55,569 nt of DNA from CALLPQ01 sp964479275 (GCA_964479275.1 CAYZLR010000012.1:1-55569), one strand, 5' to 3'; shown: positions 19,448 through 27,046, numbered from the stretch's first letter. Numbers and translations are program-made. The notes: a model not told the origin generated them from the sequence alone.

Positions 19448-19741
19448 CTATTTAGGTCTGTTTACTTTGTTTAGTGCTGGATTGTTTTTAGGTTTTTTAG
19501 CTTCTTTTTCTTTTGCTTGGTATTTTGCTTTGCTGTATTTTGTTTCTGTTTTCATAAAAGCTACATTTACTAAAGGTACAATTACTGAGTCAGATTCAGA
19601 ACTGATTTGTACTGATGTTAGTTCTGGAATTAGTTCAATTTCATATCCAGGTCTGTTTGAATATGCTTCTACTGAGAAGTTTGTATTTCCTTTTCCGTCT
19701 AAGTTTACTGATTCATGTGTTCTTACTTGAATTATTTTCAT
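19448..19741 (-). CDS. Hypothetical protein with basic tail (97 aa)
   Basis: N-terminal beta-like domain (MKIIQVRTHESVNLDGKGN ... VPLVNVAFMKTE) followed by a Lys/Ala/Pro/Asn-rich tail. No recognised family. Good SD (GGAG) before ATG 19741. TAG stop. Confidence 0.55.
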   Translation of the reverse strand: MKIIQVRTHESVNLDGKGNTNFSVEAYSNRPGYEIELIPELTSVQISSESDSVIVPLVNVAFMKTETKYSKAKYQAKEKEAKKPKNNPALNKVNRPK

Positions 19742-19750
19742 AATTTCTCC

Positions 19751-20497
19751 TTATTTGTTTTTTAAAAATTTCTTAATTTCTGTTAATGGAACCATGTGAG
19801 ATGCTGTGTTTTGATCTCTACGACCTGCATATAATACTCCTACTACGTTTCCGAATTTATTTAGGACAGGAGATCCTGAGTTTCCTCCGTAGGAAATTAC
19901 ATTGATATGATTTGATGTCATAGATGTTGTGCAAAATTGTTGAATTAATCTCTCTAATTTAATTAAAGGCATTTCAGGTTCAATCTTTAATAGGTTTTCA
20001 ATTTTTCTATAGTTTTTTGAATTACATACTCCTACTAGTTGGATCGTAGTTGGACCTACAAAGTATCCTGACTCAAATGATAAACCACGTAGACCTGGAT
20101 GTCCTATAAGATGTACTCTTTCTCTTTTTTCTATGTTTGATGCTATGTATAGTGCTGGTACGTCAGATACTGCGTTCATTAAGCATAGATCATGTTTGGG
20201 ATATACCTCGTGTACTTTGGAAATTCGTTTACGACCTTTATAATCTGTTACTACTAATTTATCTCCCATGGAGCAGATGTGAGCGTTAGTCATGATGTAT
20301 TTTTTACCTGACGGAGCTTTTACTAGAAACCCTGTTCCACCTCTTTGAGCTGCGTAAGTTTTTGTAATTTTTACTACTGATGAAGCTTTTAATTCGTATA
20401 AATATTTATCGTATACTTCGTGAGATGTTGAGATGAATGCTAATCCTATGATGCATAGAATAAGTCCGTTTGCTAATGTTTTAAATACTTTCTTCAT
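19751..20497 (-). CDS. Membrane-anchored trypsin-like serine protease (248 aa)
   Basis: An N-terminal transmembrane anchor (LANGLILCIIGLAFIS) is followed by a trypsin/HtrA-type domain. The triad is visible: His in TNAHICS, Asp in KHDLCLM, Ser in YGGNSGSPVL. There is no PDZ domain. The fold includes a Cys pair (VGVCNS, QQFCTT) that may be a disulfide. The first four codons overlap the preceding gene. A secreted or periplasmic phage protease beside the terminase is unusual. It could modify the envelope or exclude other phages. Neither substrate nor role is known. Confidence 0.8.
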   Translation of the reverse strand: MKKVFKTLANGLILCIIGLAFISTSHEVYDKYLYELKASSVVKITKTYAAQRGGTGFLVKAPSGKKYIMTNAHICSMGDKLVVTDYKGRKRISKVHEVYPKHDLCLMNAVSDVPALYIASNIEKRERVHLIGHPGLRGLSFESGYFVGPTTIQLVGVCNSKNYRKIENLLKIEPEMPLIKLERLIQQFCTTSMTSNHINVISYGGNSGSPVLNKFGNVVGVLYAGRRDQNTASHMVPLTEIKKFLKNK

Positions 20498-20738
20498 TCT
20501 TTACTTCCTTTTGATCTTCTGATTCGACTTTGAGTTCTTTATTTTCTTCGTATAGTTCTTGAGCTATTTCTTGTAATTTTCTGAATTCAATTCCTTGAGT
20601 CCAGAGAATAGCTACTAATTCACTTTTCGATCTCATTTTAAATCTTTTCTTAAACATGTTGAACTGCTTTTGCATTTCTTTTTGTGCCATTTTTTCTAAT
20701 TTTTTCTCTGCTTTTACTTGCTCTTTATCTTTTCTCAT
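20481..20738 (-). CDS. Helical charged protein (85 aa), cassette member
   Basis: Mostly K/E/M-rich helix (KEQVKAEKKLEKMAQKEMQK) with a central MRSKSELVAILWTQGIEF. No membrane segment. Overlaps the PQ-loop gene by about 14 bp upstream and the trypsin-like protease gene by 17 bp downstream, so its translation is coupled to both. Function unknown. Confidence 0.55.
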   Translation of the reverse strand: MRKDKEQVKAEKKLEKMAQKEMQKQFNMFKKRFKMRSKSELVAILWTQGIEFRKLQEIAQELYEENKELKVESEDQKEVKNEESI

Positions 20739-21012
20739 GACTTGAGCCTCCTTTTATTTTGTAATTTAATATGATGGATAACCATATTAAGTTTAAAAAA
20801 TAGTTTGCTAGTAGTGGAATGTCTTGCTTTGGAAAAACATATGTTATTGCTGCTAGTTCTCCGAGTAGCCATAAAAGTATTAGTCCCCATGACATTCCGT
20901 TTGCGTGACCTTCTTTTATGCATTTTACTACTTGCGGTAAAGGTGATAGGGAAAAGCATAAGGCGGATATCCATCCGAAGGCTTCTAAATTTATGTTGTT
21001 AAAGAATTCCAT
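20725..21012 (-). CDS. PQ-loop (SemiSWEET-type) small membrane protein (95 aa)
   Basis: Three predicted transmembrane helices. The first ends in LCFSLSPLPQVVKCIKEGHAN, the classical PQ-loop, followed by GMSWGLILLWLLGELAAITYV and a third helix (LLANYFLNLIWLSIIL). Cellular SemiSWEETs of ~90 aa transport small sugars as dimers. Whether this viral copy transports anything is unknown. It is tightly overlapped by ClpP-like and coil genes. Confidence 0.75.
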   Translation of the reverse strand: MEFFNNINLEAFGWISALCFSLSPLPQVVKCIKEGHANGMSWGLILLWLLGELAAITYVFPKQDIPLLANYFLNLIWLSIILNYKIKGGSSHEKR

Positions 21013-21574
21013 CTACAATACCTAGTTGTATAGCTTCTTCAGAAGTTATGTAGAAGTCTTTTTTGATTGCAGATTCAAGCCAGAAGTTGTAGTCCATGTT
21101 AGTGAAATCTTCCATGGCTTTTGCCCATTCTTTTTCTTCGTTCTCCATTTGCTTTACGTAGTCTTGCGCTTCGGAGAGTGTTCCTGATATTCCGAAGGAC
21201 GTTTCGTGATGCATTATCCAAGATCTGGAGCCTATTAGTCGCTTATCTCCGGCGGCTAGGATGAGGCAGGCTGCTGACATTGCGTGTCCGTAGCATTTAG
21301 TTATGATTTGACATTTTGATTCTTTAATTCTGTCTACCATTGCCAGGGCTTCGTAAGTTGAGCCGCCAGGTGAGTTAATCTTTATAGTTATTGATTTTTT
21401 TGAGCCGGATTCCATTTCGGTTAAGGCTGCGTCGAGATAGTCGAATGATATAGAGTCTTCGATTGCTCCTGTGATTTGAATGATTCTGTCTTTGAAGTTT
21501 ATTCCTTTTTCAAAGCAGTATTCTAGTCGTAGGGATTCTTTATCTACGTCAGTATGTTTACTCTTTTGAGTCAT
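20999..21574 (-). CDS. ClpP-like (S14) serine protease (191 aa)
   Basis: ClpP fold with INSPGGSTYEALAMVDRI, catalytic Ser in GHAMSAACLILAAG, catalytic His in RSWIMHHETSFG, and a C-terminal FYITSEEAIQLGIVD region. Length matches ClpP (about 190 aa). Viral S14 enzymes act as head-maturation proteases or as independent proteases; this one is not next to the capsid gene. Overlaps the GNAT gene (17 bp) and PQ-loop gene (14 bp), indicating coupled translation. Confidence 0.8.
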   Translation of the reverse strand: MTQKSKHTDVDKESLRLEYCFEKGINFKDRIIQITGAIEDSISFDYLDAALTEMESGSKKSITIKINSPGGSTYEALAMVDRIKESKCQIITKCYGHAMSAACLILAAGDKRLIGSRSWIMHHETSFGISGTLSEAQDYVKQMENEEKEWAKAMEDFTNMDYNFWLESAIKKDFYITSEEAIQLGIVDGIL

Positions 21575-22013
21575 CTGAAGCTTCCTGCGGATGTAAAAGG
21601 TATGGATGATAAACTAAATTATATTTTGCTGCGAGTTTGTTGCTCATATGAGTTGCATGAGTAAAGACTGCTGCAGTTTCTAGGTTATGATCGAAGCAGT
21701 TAAGTAATAGTTTTCCTATTCCTAAGTTTCTGAATGGTTGTTTAACGTATATATAATTTATACAAAGAATTCCTTCAATTTTTCCGGCGTTAATGTAACC
21801 GAAGATTTGCGAAGGATCGGATTGGTCGCAAGCGATATAAGTTTCGTTAGTTTTCAGAAGCCGTTCAAGAATTTTATGATGTTCTGCGTAGTAGATTGTG
21901 TTTGTGATGTTTTTTGCCCAGAAGGAAGACTTGAATGATTTTAGCCAAGAGTTGAAGATGAAGCCGACGTCTTCTTGGTTTGCTTTTCGGATACGGATGT
22001 TTGGATTACTCAT
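21558..22013 (-). CDS. GNAT-family acetyltransferase-like protein (151 aa)
   Basis: Contains IYVKQPFRNLGIGKLLLNCF, the GNAT acetyl-CoA site (R/Q-x-x-G-x-G/A), and an N-terminal IRKANQEDVGFIFNSWLKSF segment. GNAT-like proteins beside phage terminases are recurrent; the substrate is unknown. ATG at 22013 overlaps the preceding coiled-coil gene by 8 bp. Confidence 0.7.
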   Translation of the reverse strand: MSNPNIRIRKANQEDVGFIFNSWLKSFKSSFWAKNITNTIYYAEHHKILERLLKTNETYIACDQSDPSQIFGYINAGKIEGILCINYIYVKQPFRNLGIGKLLLNCFDHNLETAAVFTHATHMSNKLAAKYNLVYHPYLLHPQEASDDSKE

Positions 22014-22200
22014 GATTGCTTTCCTGTTGAGAGATTTGGTCTATTAATAGTGATTGTTGGTTGAGAGAGTTGATTTGGTTTTTAAGTTCTTGAATAAGGT
22101 CTTGAAGTTGCTCTAGCTTTAGGATAGAATCTCCTAGCTGGGAGCAGAGCGAAGAGTATTGTTGATTTAATTGATTTTTAGTGAGATGTGTTGTTTTCAT
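22006..22200 (-). CDS. Small coiled-coil protein (64 aa)
   Basis: Leu/Gln-rich heptads (LEQLQDLIQELKNQINSLNQ) predict a coiled coil. Gln-rich throughout. It starts the overlapping cassette that continues with the GNAT, ClpP-like, PQ-loop, coil and trypsin-like genes. Function unknown. Confidence 0.5.
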   Translation of the reverse strand: MKTTHLTKNQLNQQYSSLCSQLGDSILKLEQLQDLIQELKNQINSLNQQSLLIDQISQQESNHE

Positions 22201-22306
22201 TGTTTGCTTTCCTGATTACGTTTGGTTTTTTAGTTCTTTTTAGACTGTTTAGTTGTTTTTTAGGCTGCAGAGCTGTTTACAGCATGAAGGTGGTAGCCGT
22301 TCGGCG

Positions 22307-22657
22307 TTAGTTGTCTTCCGGTTTTGGTAGCTTTTTATCTGTTGCAAGCTGAGTAGCAAGTTGTAAAAGTTCTGAGTCTGATAAGTTTGATAGATCTTGT
22401 GCACGTGCTTGTTCTCGGTTTTCTTTTTGAGCTTTAGTCAGGGAGTCGATATAGCCTTGGATGATTCGTGCTTCTTTTAAGTCTAGGGTTACACCTCGGG
22501 TTGATTTTTGACGGTAGCGTGATAATTCTCCGCCGATGATAGTTAGGGCGTCAGCTAATAGACCTTCTATGGATGGAACTACTTGAACGTCGGATTGTTC
22601 GATTTGTTTAGGTTTGGATGGAAGCTTGATCCGCTTTGGTTTTTTATCGTCTGACAT
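22307..22657 (-). CDS. Hypothetical protein, possible small terminase (116 aa)
   Basis: A basic N-terminus (MSDDKKPKRIKLPSKPK) is followed by a helical domain (SRYRQKSTRGVTLDLKEARI) and an LSNLSDSELLQLATQLATDKK tail. The KEAR...LSDSELL pattern is common in small phage proteins near terminases. No classical HTH is seen. A small-terminase role is only a position-based guess. Confidence 0.5.
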   Translation of the reverse strand: MSDDKKPKRIKLPSKPKQIEQSDVQVVPSIEGLLADALTIIGGELSRYRQKSTRGVTLDLKEARIIQGYIDSLTKAQKENREQARAQDLSNLSDSELLQLATQLATDKKLPKPEDN

Positions 22658-22658
22658 T

Positions 22659-22781
22659 TATTTCTTCTTTTTCTGATTGGCTATAGTGATTAATGATTTT
22701 AATGTTTTTTTTATTGCTTCTTTAGATATTGATTTTACTCCTATTCCGTAGGAAGTGTATATAAGTTTTCTTTTAGTCATC
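22659..22781 (-). CDS. Small basic protein (40 aa)
   Basis: MTKRKLIYTSYGIGVKSISK..., ending in a KKKK tail. The GGAGG site lies eight bases upstream of ATG 22781, and the ATG overlaps the TGA of the preceding gene (TGATG). This is one of the few TGA stops in the genome. Function unknown. Confidence 0.5.
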
Positions 22782-22965
22782 AGAAAAGCCTCCAGTATAG
22801 TTTATATCCATCTGAGTATATTTCTTTATTATATTTTTTTACTTCTTTTTCTACTAATTTGAAGTACATGCCATCTGGCTTTACTATATCTCCTAATGTA
22901 GAAATGTTATCTATTATTTCCCATAATCTTTCTGCTTCATTTTTATAATATTGTTCTTTGGTCAT
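22780..22965 (-). CDS. Hypothetical protein (61 aa)
   Basis: Acidic/aromatic helical protein (MTKEQYYKNEAERLWEIIDN). Ends in TGA that overlaps the next ATG, a translational-coupling junction. Its own ATG overlaps the TAA of 22965-23078. No family recognised. Confidence 0.55.
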   Translation of the reverse strand: MTKEQYYKNEAERLWEIIDNISTLGDIVKPDGMYFKLVEKEVKKYNKEIYSDGYKLYWRLF

Positions 22966-23078
22966 TAGAAAGCCTCCAGAACGTGGTGAATTGCTGTATG
23001 GACTGCTGCTAAGGCTGCAATGGCTGTTATGACCGAAGTTAGGGTTAGGATGGATGTTAGAAATAGGGTTTGTTTCAC
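22965..23078 (-). CDS. Small hydrophobic membrane protein (37 aa)
   Basis: GTG start at 23078 with AAGGAC upstream. Sequence MKQTLFLTSILTLTSV followed by an Ala-rich hydrophobic stretch gives one membrane segment. The stop TAA overlaps the next ATG. Holin- or anti-holin-like by size only. Confidence 0.55.
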   Translation of the reverse strand: MKQTLFLTSILTLTSVITAIAALAAVHTAIHHVLEAF

Positions 23079-23088
23079 TTATAAGTCC

Positions 23089-23232
23089 TTATTTATGCCA
23101 TGCTTTATCTATTGATTTTACTATACGTTTTAATGTTGTGCTTGTAGCATCTAGTAATTCTGATACTAGATATAATATTATTACTGGAATACCTATTATG
23201 ATAAATTCTATTAATTCTACTAATCTTTTCAC
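23089..23232 (-). CDS. Small membrane protein (47 aa)
   Basis: GTG start at 23232 with a strong AAAGGAG site. Hydrophobic segment IEFIIIGIPVIILYLV followed by an amphipathic basic tail. Lies directly after the leftward promoter at 23319-23347. A holin role is possible but unproven. Confidence 0.55.
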   Translation of the reverse strand: MKRLVELIEFIIIGIPVIILYLVSELLDATSTTLKRIVKSIDKAWHK

Positions 23233-23839
23233 TTTTAACTCCTTTTAAGCTAAAATCGGCTTACGTATATTCAATACATTATAGGTGTGGATGTATACGT
23301 ATATTATATACATCAATAATTATAACATGTTAGTTGTAAAAGTGCAAGTATAATTGTTTAAATTAGAAAAACCTAACTTCGGTATGCATAGTTTAGGACA
23401 AACAAAGGAGGAGGGTGAAAAGTCTGTATTGACCGAAGTTAGGTTTGAGGCTGAGAGGCTGATATGGGCGTTTGAGATTGAAATGTAGGTCTTTAGTGCT
23501 GCAAAGGCTGTAGAGGCTGAGAATTGGCTAAAAAGCGACTTAAACGGGCTGTTTAGTCTGCAGTTCTGCATAGGCTGTATAGAATCATGAGGGGCGGGAG
23601 CCGGGGGCATGTGATTACAAAGGGTTAGAGGCTTTTTAGTTTTTAAAAAAGGAAAATTTTTAAATAGGGAAGTGCTTTTAAGGCTTTGCAGGCTGAAAAG
23701 AGGTTTTTTAACCGACGGGTAAAGGATAGACGTAATAGGGCGGTATATTATATGTATGTATGTAGCAGTGCTGCAGTGAATCGGGGTTTTTGAAATCGAC
23801 GGGGTGCTTAATAGGCTTGTTTCGGTCATTGCAGTCTCT
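23233..23839. other. 0.6-kb non-coding block with G-rich strand
   Basis: No convincing gene. The plus strand is strongly purine/G-rich and carries copies of ACCGAAGTTAGG-type motifs (23371, 23431), CTAAAATCGG (23250), many GCTGCAG/AGGCTG words, AT-rich palindromes around GTATACGTATAT (23291-23312) and a GC island at 23583-23608 with three or four G-runs that could form a G-quadruplex. It separates the regulator gene from the small membrane genes and may hold a replication origin, packaging site or leader RNA. These roles are inference. Confidence 0.6.
23319..23347 (-). promoter_or_regulatory. Leftward sigma70-type promoter
   Basis: Minus strand TTGCAC, 17-bp spacer, TATAAT preceded by TG one base upstream (extended -10). 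It points at the small membrane-protein genes at 23232 and below. Confidence 0.7.
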
Positions 23840-24538
23840 CTAGTCATCCAGCTCACCTATTGGCTTGTTTAGTTCAGGCTTAAGCTGCAATGCTTCACAG
23901 TCTGCACAGGCTTGACAGTCTTGACAGTCTTCTTGATCGAACTGAAAAGACTTTGCAGCACTTTTAAGTTTATTTAGGTTGGTGTGACACCAGTATACTG
24001 AGTACTTCAAAGACTTCTTAGTGTTGCATAGCTTGCCTTGCCATTTTAAACGCTTCATAGCTTTGCTGACTTCTCTGATTGTTGCGCCTGTTAAGTAAAT
24101 TTCTAGGAGTCTGTATTGAGTTTTGGTATATATGATAGGTTGGGCAGCCTGAAAAGCTTTGAAGGTTGGGTATTTTTCTATGAATTCTGCTGAGGACTGT
24201 TGAGATACTAGAGGTTGTGAAGAGAATATAGGTTTTTGTGCCGAATTTAGCTTAAATGCTTGATTTTTCTTGTGATAATTGTAAATTTCCTTTAAATTTG
24301 GGTAAAAAGGTCCGGAATTCAGGAATTTTCTGAGGATATTGAAGTGCTGCGAAGTCTTATCAGCCCTGATTTGACCTCTATTAGGTGAGTTTTTAGTAGT
24401 ACGTATAAGTTTTGATTTAATCAATCTGCCTTTAGCGTCTCGATAATATTCAATGTCTTCGAAACCTTTTTTGTTTAGTTTCTCATACCATTCATACTGC
24501 AGTTTTCTGAATTCGTTTGACTGATAGAATTTTTTCAT
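23840..24538 (-). CDS. Putative HTH DNA-binding regulator (232 aa)
   Basis: First gene of the leftward operon, transcribed from the promoter at 24587-24615. The C-terminal half has TQYRLLEIYLTGATIREVSKAM, a helix-turn-helix-like segment similar to sigma region 4 (LxxYLxGxTxxE). The N-terminus is basic and a Cys-rich CQDCQACADCEA cluster near residue 214 could bind metal. Regulator or small-terminase-like role is inferred from the HTH and position, not shown. Confidence 0.55.
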   Translation of the reverse strand: MKKFYQSNEFRKLQYEWYEKLNKKGFEDIEYYRDAKGRLIKSKLIRTTKNSPNRGQIRADKTSQHFNILRKFLNSGPFYPNLKEIYNYHKKNQAFKLNSAQKPIFSSQPLVSQQSSAEFIEKYPTFKAFQAAQPIIYTKTQYRLLEIYLTGATIREVSKAMKRLKWQGKLCNTKKSLKYSVYWCHTNLNKLKSAAKSFQFDQEDCQDCQACADCEALQLKPELNKPIGELDD

Positions 24539-24586
24539 GACTTATTATAACCTTTATTGCAGATGGGAATTCTGCTTTGATGTTTT

Positions 24587-24615
24587 ATTATACTGTAAAT
24601 GATTGTTATTGTCAA
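24587..24615 (-). promoter_or_regulatory. Main leftward promoter
   Basis: Minus strand TTGACA, 17-bp spacer, TATAAT: both boxes match the sigma70 consensus exactly. About 49 bp upstream of the ATG at 24538. Faces away from the rightward promoter at 24704-24731. Confidence 0.85.
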
Positions 24616-24703
24616 TAAATTCTTTTGTTGTAAGTTATTGCTTTTAGATAGAATTTGTTTAGTATTTATTTTAAAAATAATTAAAAAATAATTAAAATAA
24701 TGC

Positions 24704-24731
24704 TTGACTTTTATTTTTGATGTGATAATAT
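24704..24731 (+). promoter_or_regulatory. Rightward early promoter, module copy 1
   Basis: TTGACT, 16-bp spacer, TAATAT, then a leader with TTTAGATATTGAAACGGTAAC and AAGGATAA before ATG 24765. The same promoter-leader module recurs at 25410 in front of the gene at 25470. Confidence 0.8.
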
Positions 24732-24764
24732 TTAGATATTGAAACGGTAACAAAGGATAAAATA

Positions 24765-25175
24765 ATGAGTGAATTTAGATTTAAACAATATAATGAGAAT
24801 CCAATTGAACTTATTAAGGAATATTGTACTGAAAGTAAGGAACTGAATGCTGCTTTAAATGAATTAGACGGTTGGGGAATTGGTCAGGCAGAGGAATTTG
24901 CTGAGCTTTTAGGTCTTGGTTGTGAGTCTGATAATACTTATAACAATTCTGATTTAACTTTACATCTAAATAATCATGTTCAATGGCATGTACTTTCGAA
25001 TGCGGATGATTCTATTTATGATGAAAATGCTATTCTTTTAGTAGAGGAGCATGGTGGCGGTGATATTAGAGGTAACTATAATTCAATGAGAGCTTTTAAG
25101 TTTAATAAGCATTGTACTTTGTCTGACTTATATTGTTCTCTATATGTAGACTCAGAAGAAATTGAATTAAAATAG
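24765..25175 (+). CDS. Hypothetical early protein (136 aa)
   Basis: First gene of the rightward operon, preceded by promoter and AAGGATAA. Acidic protein (MSEFRFKQYNENPIELIKEY) with VQWHVLSNADDSIYDENAIL and VEEHGGGDIRGNY. No family recognised. Being first after the early promoter suggests a host-takeover role (inference). Confidence 0.6.
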   Translation: MSEFRFKQYNENPIELIKEYCTESKELNAALNELDGWGIGQAEEFAELLGLGCESDNTYNNSDLTLHLNNHVQWHVLSNADDSIYDENAILLVEEHGGGDIRGNYNSMRAFKFNKHCTLSDLYCSLYVDSEEIELK

Positions 25176-25185
25176 GAGAATTAAA

Positions 25186-25386
25186 ATGAATTATACTTCA
25201 GTTTGTAAAGTTTGTGATGTATCTGATACGTATCAAAATGATGATGTAGAATGGTGTAATGAATGTTATTCAATTGAACAAGGTTTTATTCATGTAGCAG
25301 ATTTTATGCTTGGCATTGTTGTTGACGAACATGGACAGTTGCATAATGAGCATGATATTGGTGTAATTATTGGGAGTGAGATTTAG
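25186..25386 (+). CDS. Small Cys-rich protein (66 aa)
   Basis: Two CxxC pairs (CKVC, CNEC) in the N-terminal 30 residues suggest a zinc ribbon. Acidic C-terminus (GQLHNEHDIGVIIG). SD AGGAG before ATG. Function unknown. Confidence 0.6.
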   Translation: MNYTSVCKVCDVSDTYQNDDVEWCNECYSIEQGFIHVADFMLGIVVDEHGQLHNEHDIGVIIGSEI

Positions 25387-25409
25387 TTTAATTTTTACTA
25401 AAATAATGC

Positions 25410-25437
25410 TTGACTTCTGTAGTGAGTGTGATAATAT
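25410..25437 (+). promoter_or_regulatory. Rightward early promoter, module copy 2
   Basis: TTGACT, 16-bp spacer, TAATAT and the same downstream leader (TTTAGATATTGAAACRGTAAC) as the promoter at 24704, upstream of the gene at 25470. The flanking AAATAATGC before the -35 box is also repeated. Confidence 0.75.
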
Positions 25438-25469
25438 TTAGATATTGAAACAGTAACTAAGGATAAGAA

Positions 25470-25628
25470 ATGTATTTACTAATTGATTTGAAAAGTAAAA
25501 AAGTTATTAAAGAATTTTCAGACTTTTACCGAGCTGTTGAGTTTTTAGAAGTTGAATTTTTAAATAATATTGATGCATATGATATTAAATATAAGAGACA
25601 AACAACGCTTAGAAGTCTTTCTAAGTAA
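25470..25628 (+). CDS. Hypothetical protein (52 aa)
   Basis: MYLLIDLKSKKVIKEFSDFY..., starting after a second copy of the early promoter leader. Small, mixed alpha/beta. Function unknown. Confidence 0.55.
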   Translation: MYLLIDLKSKKVIKEFSDFYRAVEFLEVEFLNNIDAYDIKYKRQTTLRSLSK

Positions 25629-25639
25629 AGGAGATAGTT

Positions 25640-25849
25640 ATGAGTAACCACGTAGAAATTAGAAGAAACAAAAAAATGTTTGAAGTTTGTTTAGGTGTAG
25701 AAACTTTAGGTTCGTTTGATAATATGAATGATGCTGTACAATTTGTTAATCATTATTCTTTAGAATTTAAGCCTGATCTTAGTTTAGACAAGCAAGACAA
25801 GCATGACAAAAGTTTTGCAGGTAGTGGAGGGTTTTTGAATGAAAAATAA
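25640..25849 (+). CDS. Hypothetical protein (69 aa)
   Basis: SD GGAG six bases before ATG. Contains MFEVCLGVETLGSFDNMNDA and a charged tail (LSLDKQDKHDKSF). Its C-terminus overlaps the next gene by 11 bp. No family recognised. Confidence 0.55.
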   Translation: MSNHVEIRRNKKMFEVCLGVETLGSFDNMNDAVQFVNHYSLEFKPDLSLDKQDKHDKSFAGSGGFLNEK

Positions 25850-25991
25850 AGAGGAAGTATTCGAAAGTCCTGTGGTTTGCTATTTTTGCCCTTATTGCGA
25901 TCTCCTCTATGTTGAGAAGTGTCACGCTGAAGAATGTCGGGATGAATGTTATTTTAATTTACATATACTAAAGGATATTTATGAAAAATAA
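25839..25991 (+). CDS. Small Cys/His-rich protein (50 aa)
   Basis: CYFCPYC and further Cys/His (EKCHAEECRDEC) give a zinc-ribbon-like pattern. Overlaps the preceding gene and the next small ORF. Confidence 0.55.
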   Translation: MKNKEEVFESPVVCYFCPYCDLLYVEKCHAEECRDECYFNLHILKDIYEK

Positions 25992-26064
25992 TGAATACAG
26001 TTTAATAGTGTTTACTTTAATATGGTTTATAGTCGGTGCGATATTGCATGGACTGCTTGTTTAG
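25981..26064 (+). CDS. Single-span membrane peptide (27 aa)
   Basis: MKNNEYSLIVFTLIWFIVGA... has one hydrophobic span and overlaps the preceding gene end. Small, so treated as tentative. Confidence 0.4.
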   Translation: MKNNEYSLIVFTLIWFIVGAILHGLLV

Positions 26065-26079
26065 GCTTAGGAGTTTGTT

Positions 26080-26346
26080 ATGACTAGAAAAGAGATTGAG
26101 GAATATTGGGTTAGGGTTAGCGATATGTCGGGCGATGAGTTATGTTTCTTTATACCAGAATATATGTCTAAAGATGCTTTTAGTATTTGGAAATCTACTA
26201 TATGGGTGGATATAGATGTTATTTACATTGACGATTATTTTCACAATGATTCTAATATACAGTCTTTTAAGGATTGTCAGGATATGACTTACTTATGCAG
26301 GGCTTTAAGTCTTAATATGTTTTTAGATGATAATAATATAAAATAG
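26080..26346 (+). CDS. Hypothetical acidic protein (88 aa)
   Basis: Contains YWVRVSDMSGDELCFFIPEY and an acidic Asp-rich C-terminus. SD precedes ATG. No family recognised. TAG stop. Confidence 0.55.
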   Translation: MTRKEIEEYWVRVSDMSGDELCFFIPEYMSKDAFSIWKSTIWVDIDVIYIDDYFHNDSNIQSFKDCQDMTYLCRALSLNMFLDDNNIK

Positions 26347-26356
26347 GAGAGATGTT

Positions 26357-26506
26357 ATGATTTTTTTAATATATTTATTTTTAGGATTGTTTATTATTTT
26401 TTTCCCTTATATGGTTTTTATAGCTATTGTAGTTTTTATGGTAGACGTAGATTTGCATAGTGATTATGTACAGCCTTATTTGAGAAAATTGTTAAAATTG
26501 GAGTAA
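26357..26506 (+). CDS. Small membrane protein (49 aa)
   Basis: Two hydrophobic segments (FLIYLFLGLFIIFFP, VFIAIVVFMV) followed by a charged tail. Starts with AGGAGAG upstream and ends three bases before the lysozyme gene. A holin for the adjacent lytic enzyme is possible. Confidence 0.55.
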   Translation: MIFLIYLFLGLFIIFFPYMVFIAIVVFMVDVDLHSDYVQPYLRKLLKLE

Positions 26507-26509
26507 TTT

Positions 26510-27010
26510 ATGAAATATATAATAACAATATTAATTAGTTTTAATGCTTATTGCGGCGCATTGCAGTCGGAAAAGCTTGACTTAGAATCTCATTTAATAA
26601 ATATAATGCAGATTACAAGTAACGCTAAGGGTATAAGTATAAATCATGCGAGTCCTATCTCTTATTCAGCGGCGAAGGCTGCAGATAAGTTTAAAGTTCC
26701 AGTAAACATAGTTTTGGCAATTGCTTGCGTTGAAAGTCATTACAAGCTAAATGCGGTCAATCCAGTTTCAAACGATTATGGCATCATGCAAGTCAATCAA
26801 TATCATATAGATCATGCAGGGGTTGATAAACAACGGTTATTGACTGATATGGATTACAGTTTTGAGCAGGGTGTAAAGGTTTTTGAGTGGTTTTATCGTA
26901 AGTATCCTCTTGATGAGGCTTTTATGCGGTATAATTGTGGAACTAAGCCTAGTTGTGTGAAGCAAGAGAGAGTAAAAAAATATTTAAAAAATATAAGAAA
27001 AGCCTTGTAA
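26510..27010 (+). CDS. Secreted lysozyme-like lytic transglycosylase (166 aa)
   Basis: N-terminal signal peptide (KYIITILISFNAYCGA) then an SLT-type domain: catalytic Glu in ACVESHYKLNAVNP, the downstream NDYGIMQVNQYHID helix and RYNCGT near the C-terminus. Cleaves the peptidoglycan glycan strand. With the M15 endolysin at 39242, the phage has two cell-wall enzymes, both in the rightward region. Confidence 0.85.
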   Translation: MKYIITILISFNAYCGALQSEKLDLESHLINIMQITSNAKGISINHASPISYSAAKAADKFKVPVNIVLAIACVESHYKLNAVNPVSNDYGIMQVNQYHIDHAGVDKQRLLTDMDYSFEQGVKVFEWFYRKYPLDEAFMRYNCGTKPSCVKQERVKKYLKNIRKAL

Positions 27011-27046
27011 AGCTTTGCAGTCTATGTTATTCTTAAGGAAAGAAAA

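Noticed and set aside
22780..22782. TGA as sense codon at the end of the 22780-22965 gene
   Set aside because: The next ATG overlaps it with a GGAGG site eight bases upstream, exactly like the TAATG junction at 22965, so it acts as a stop.
23320..23856. Long minus-strand ORF of 178 aa in the non-coding block
   Set aside because: Its composition (Ser/Thr/Pro/Leu rich, few Asp/Glu) and lack of an SD do not look coding, and it overlaps the C-terminus of the HTH gene in another frame.
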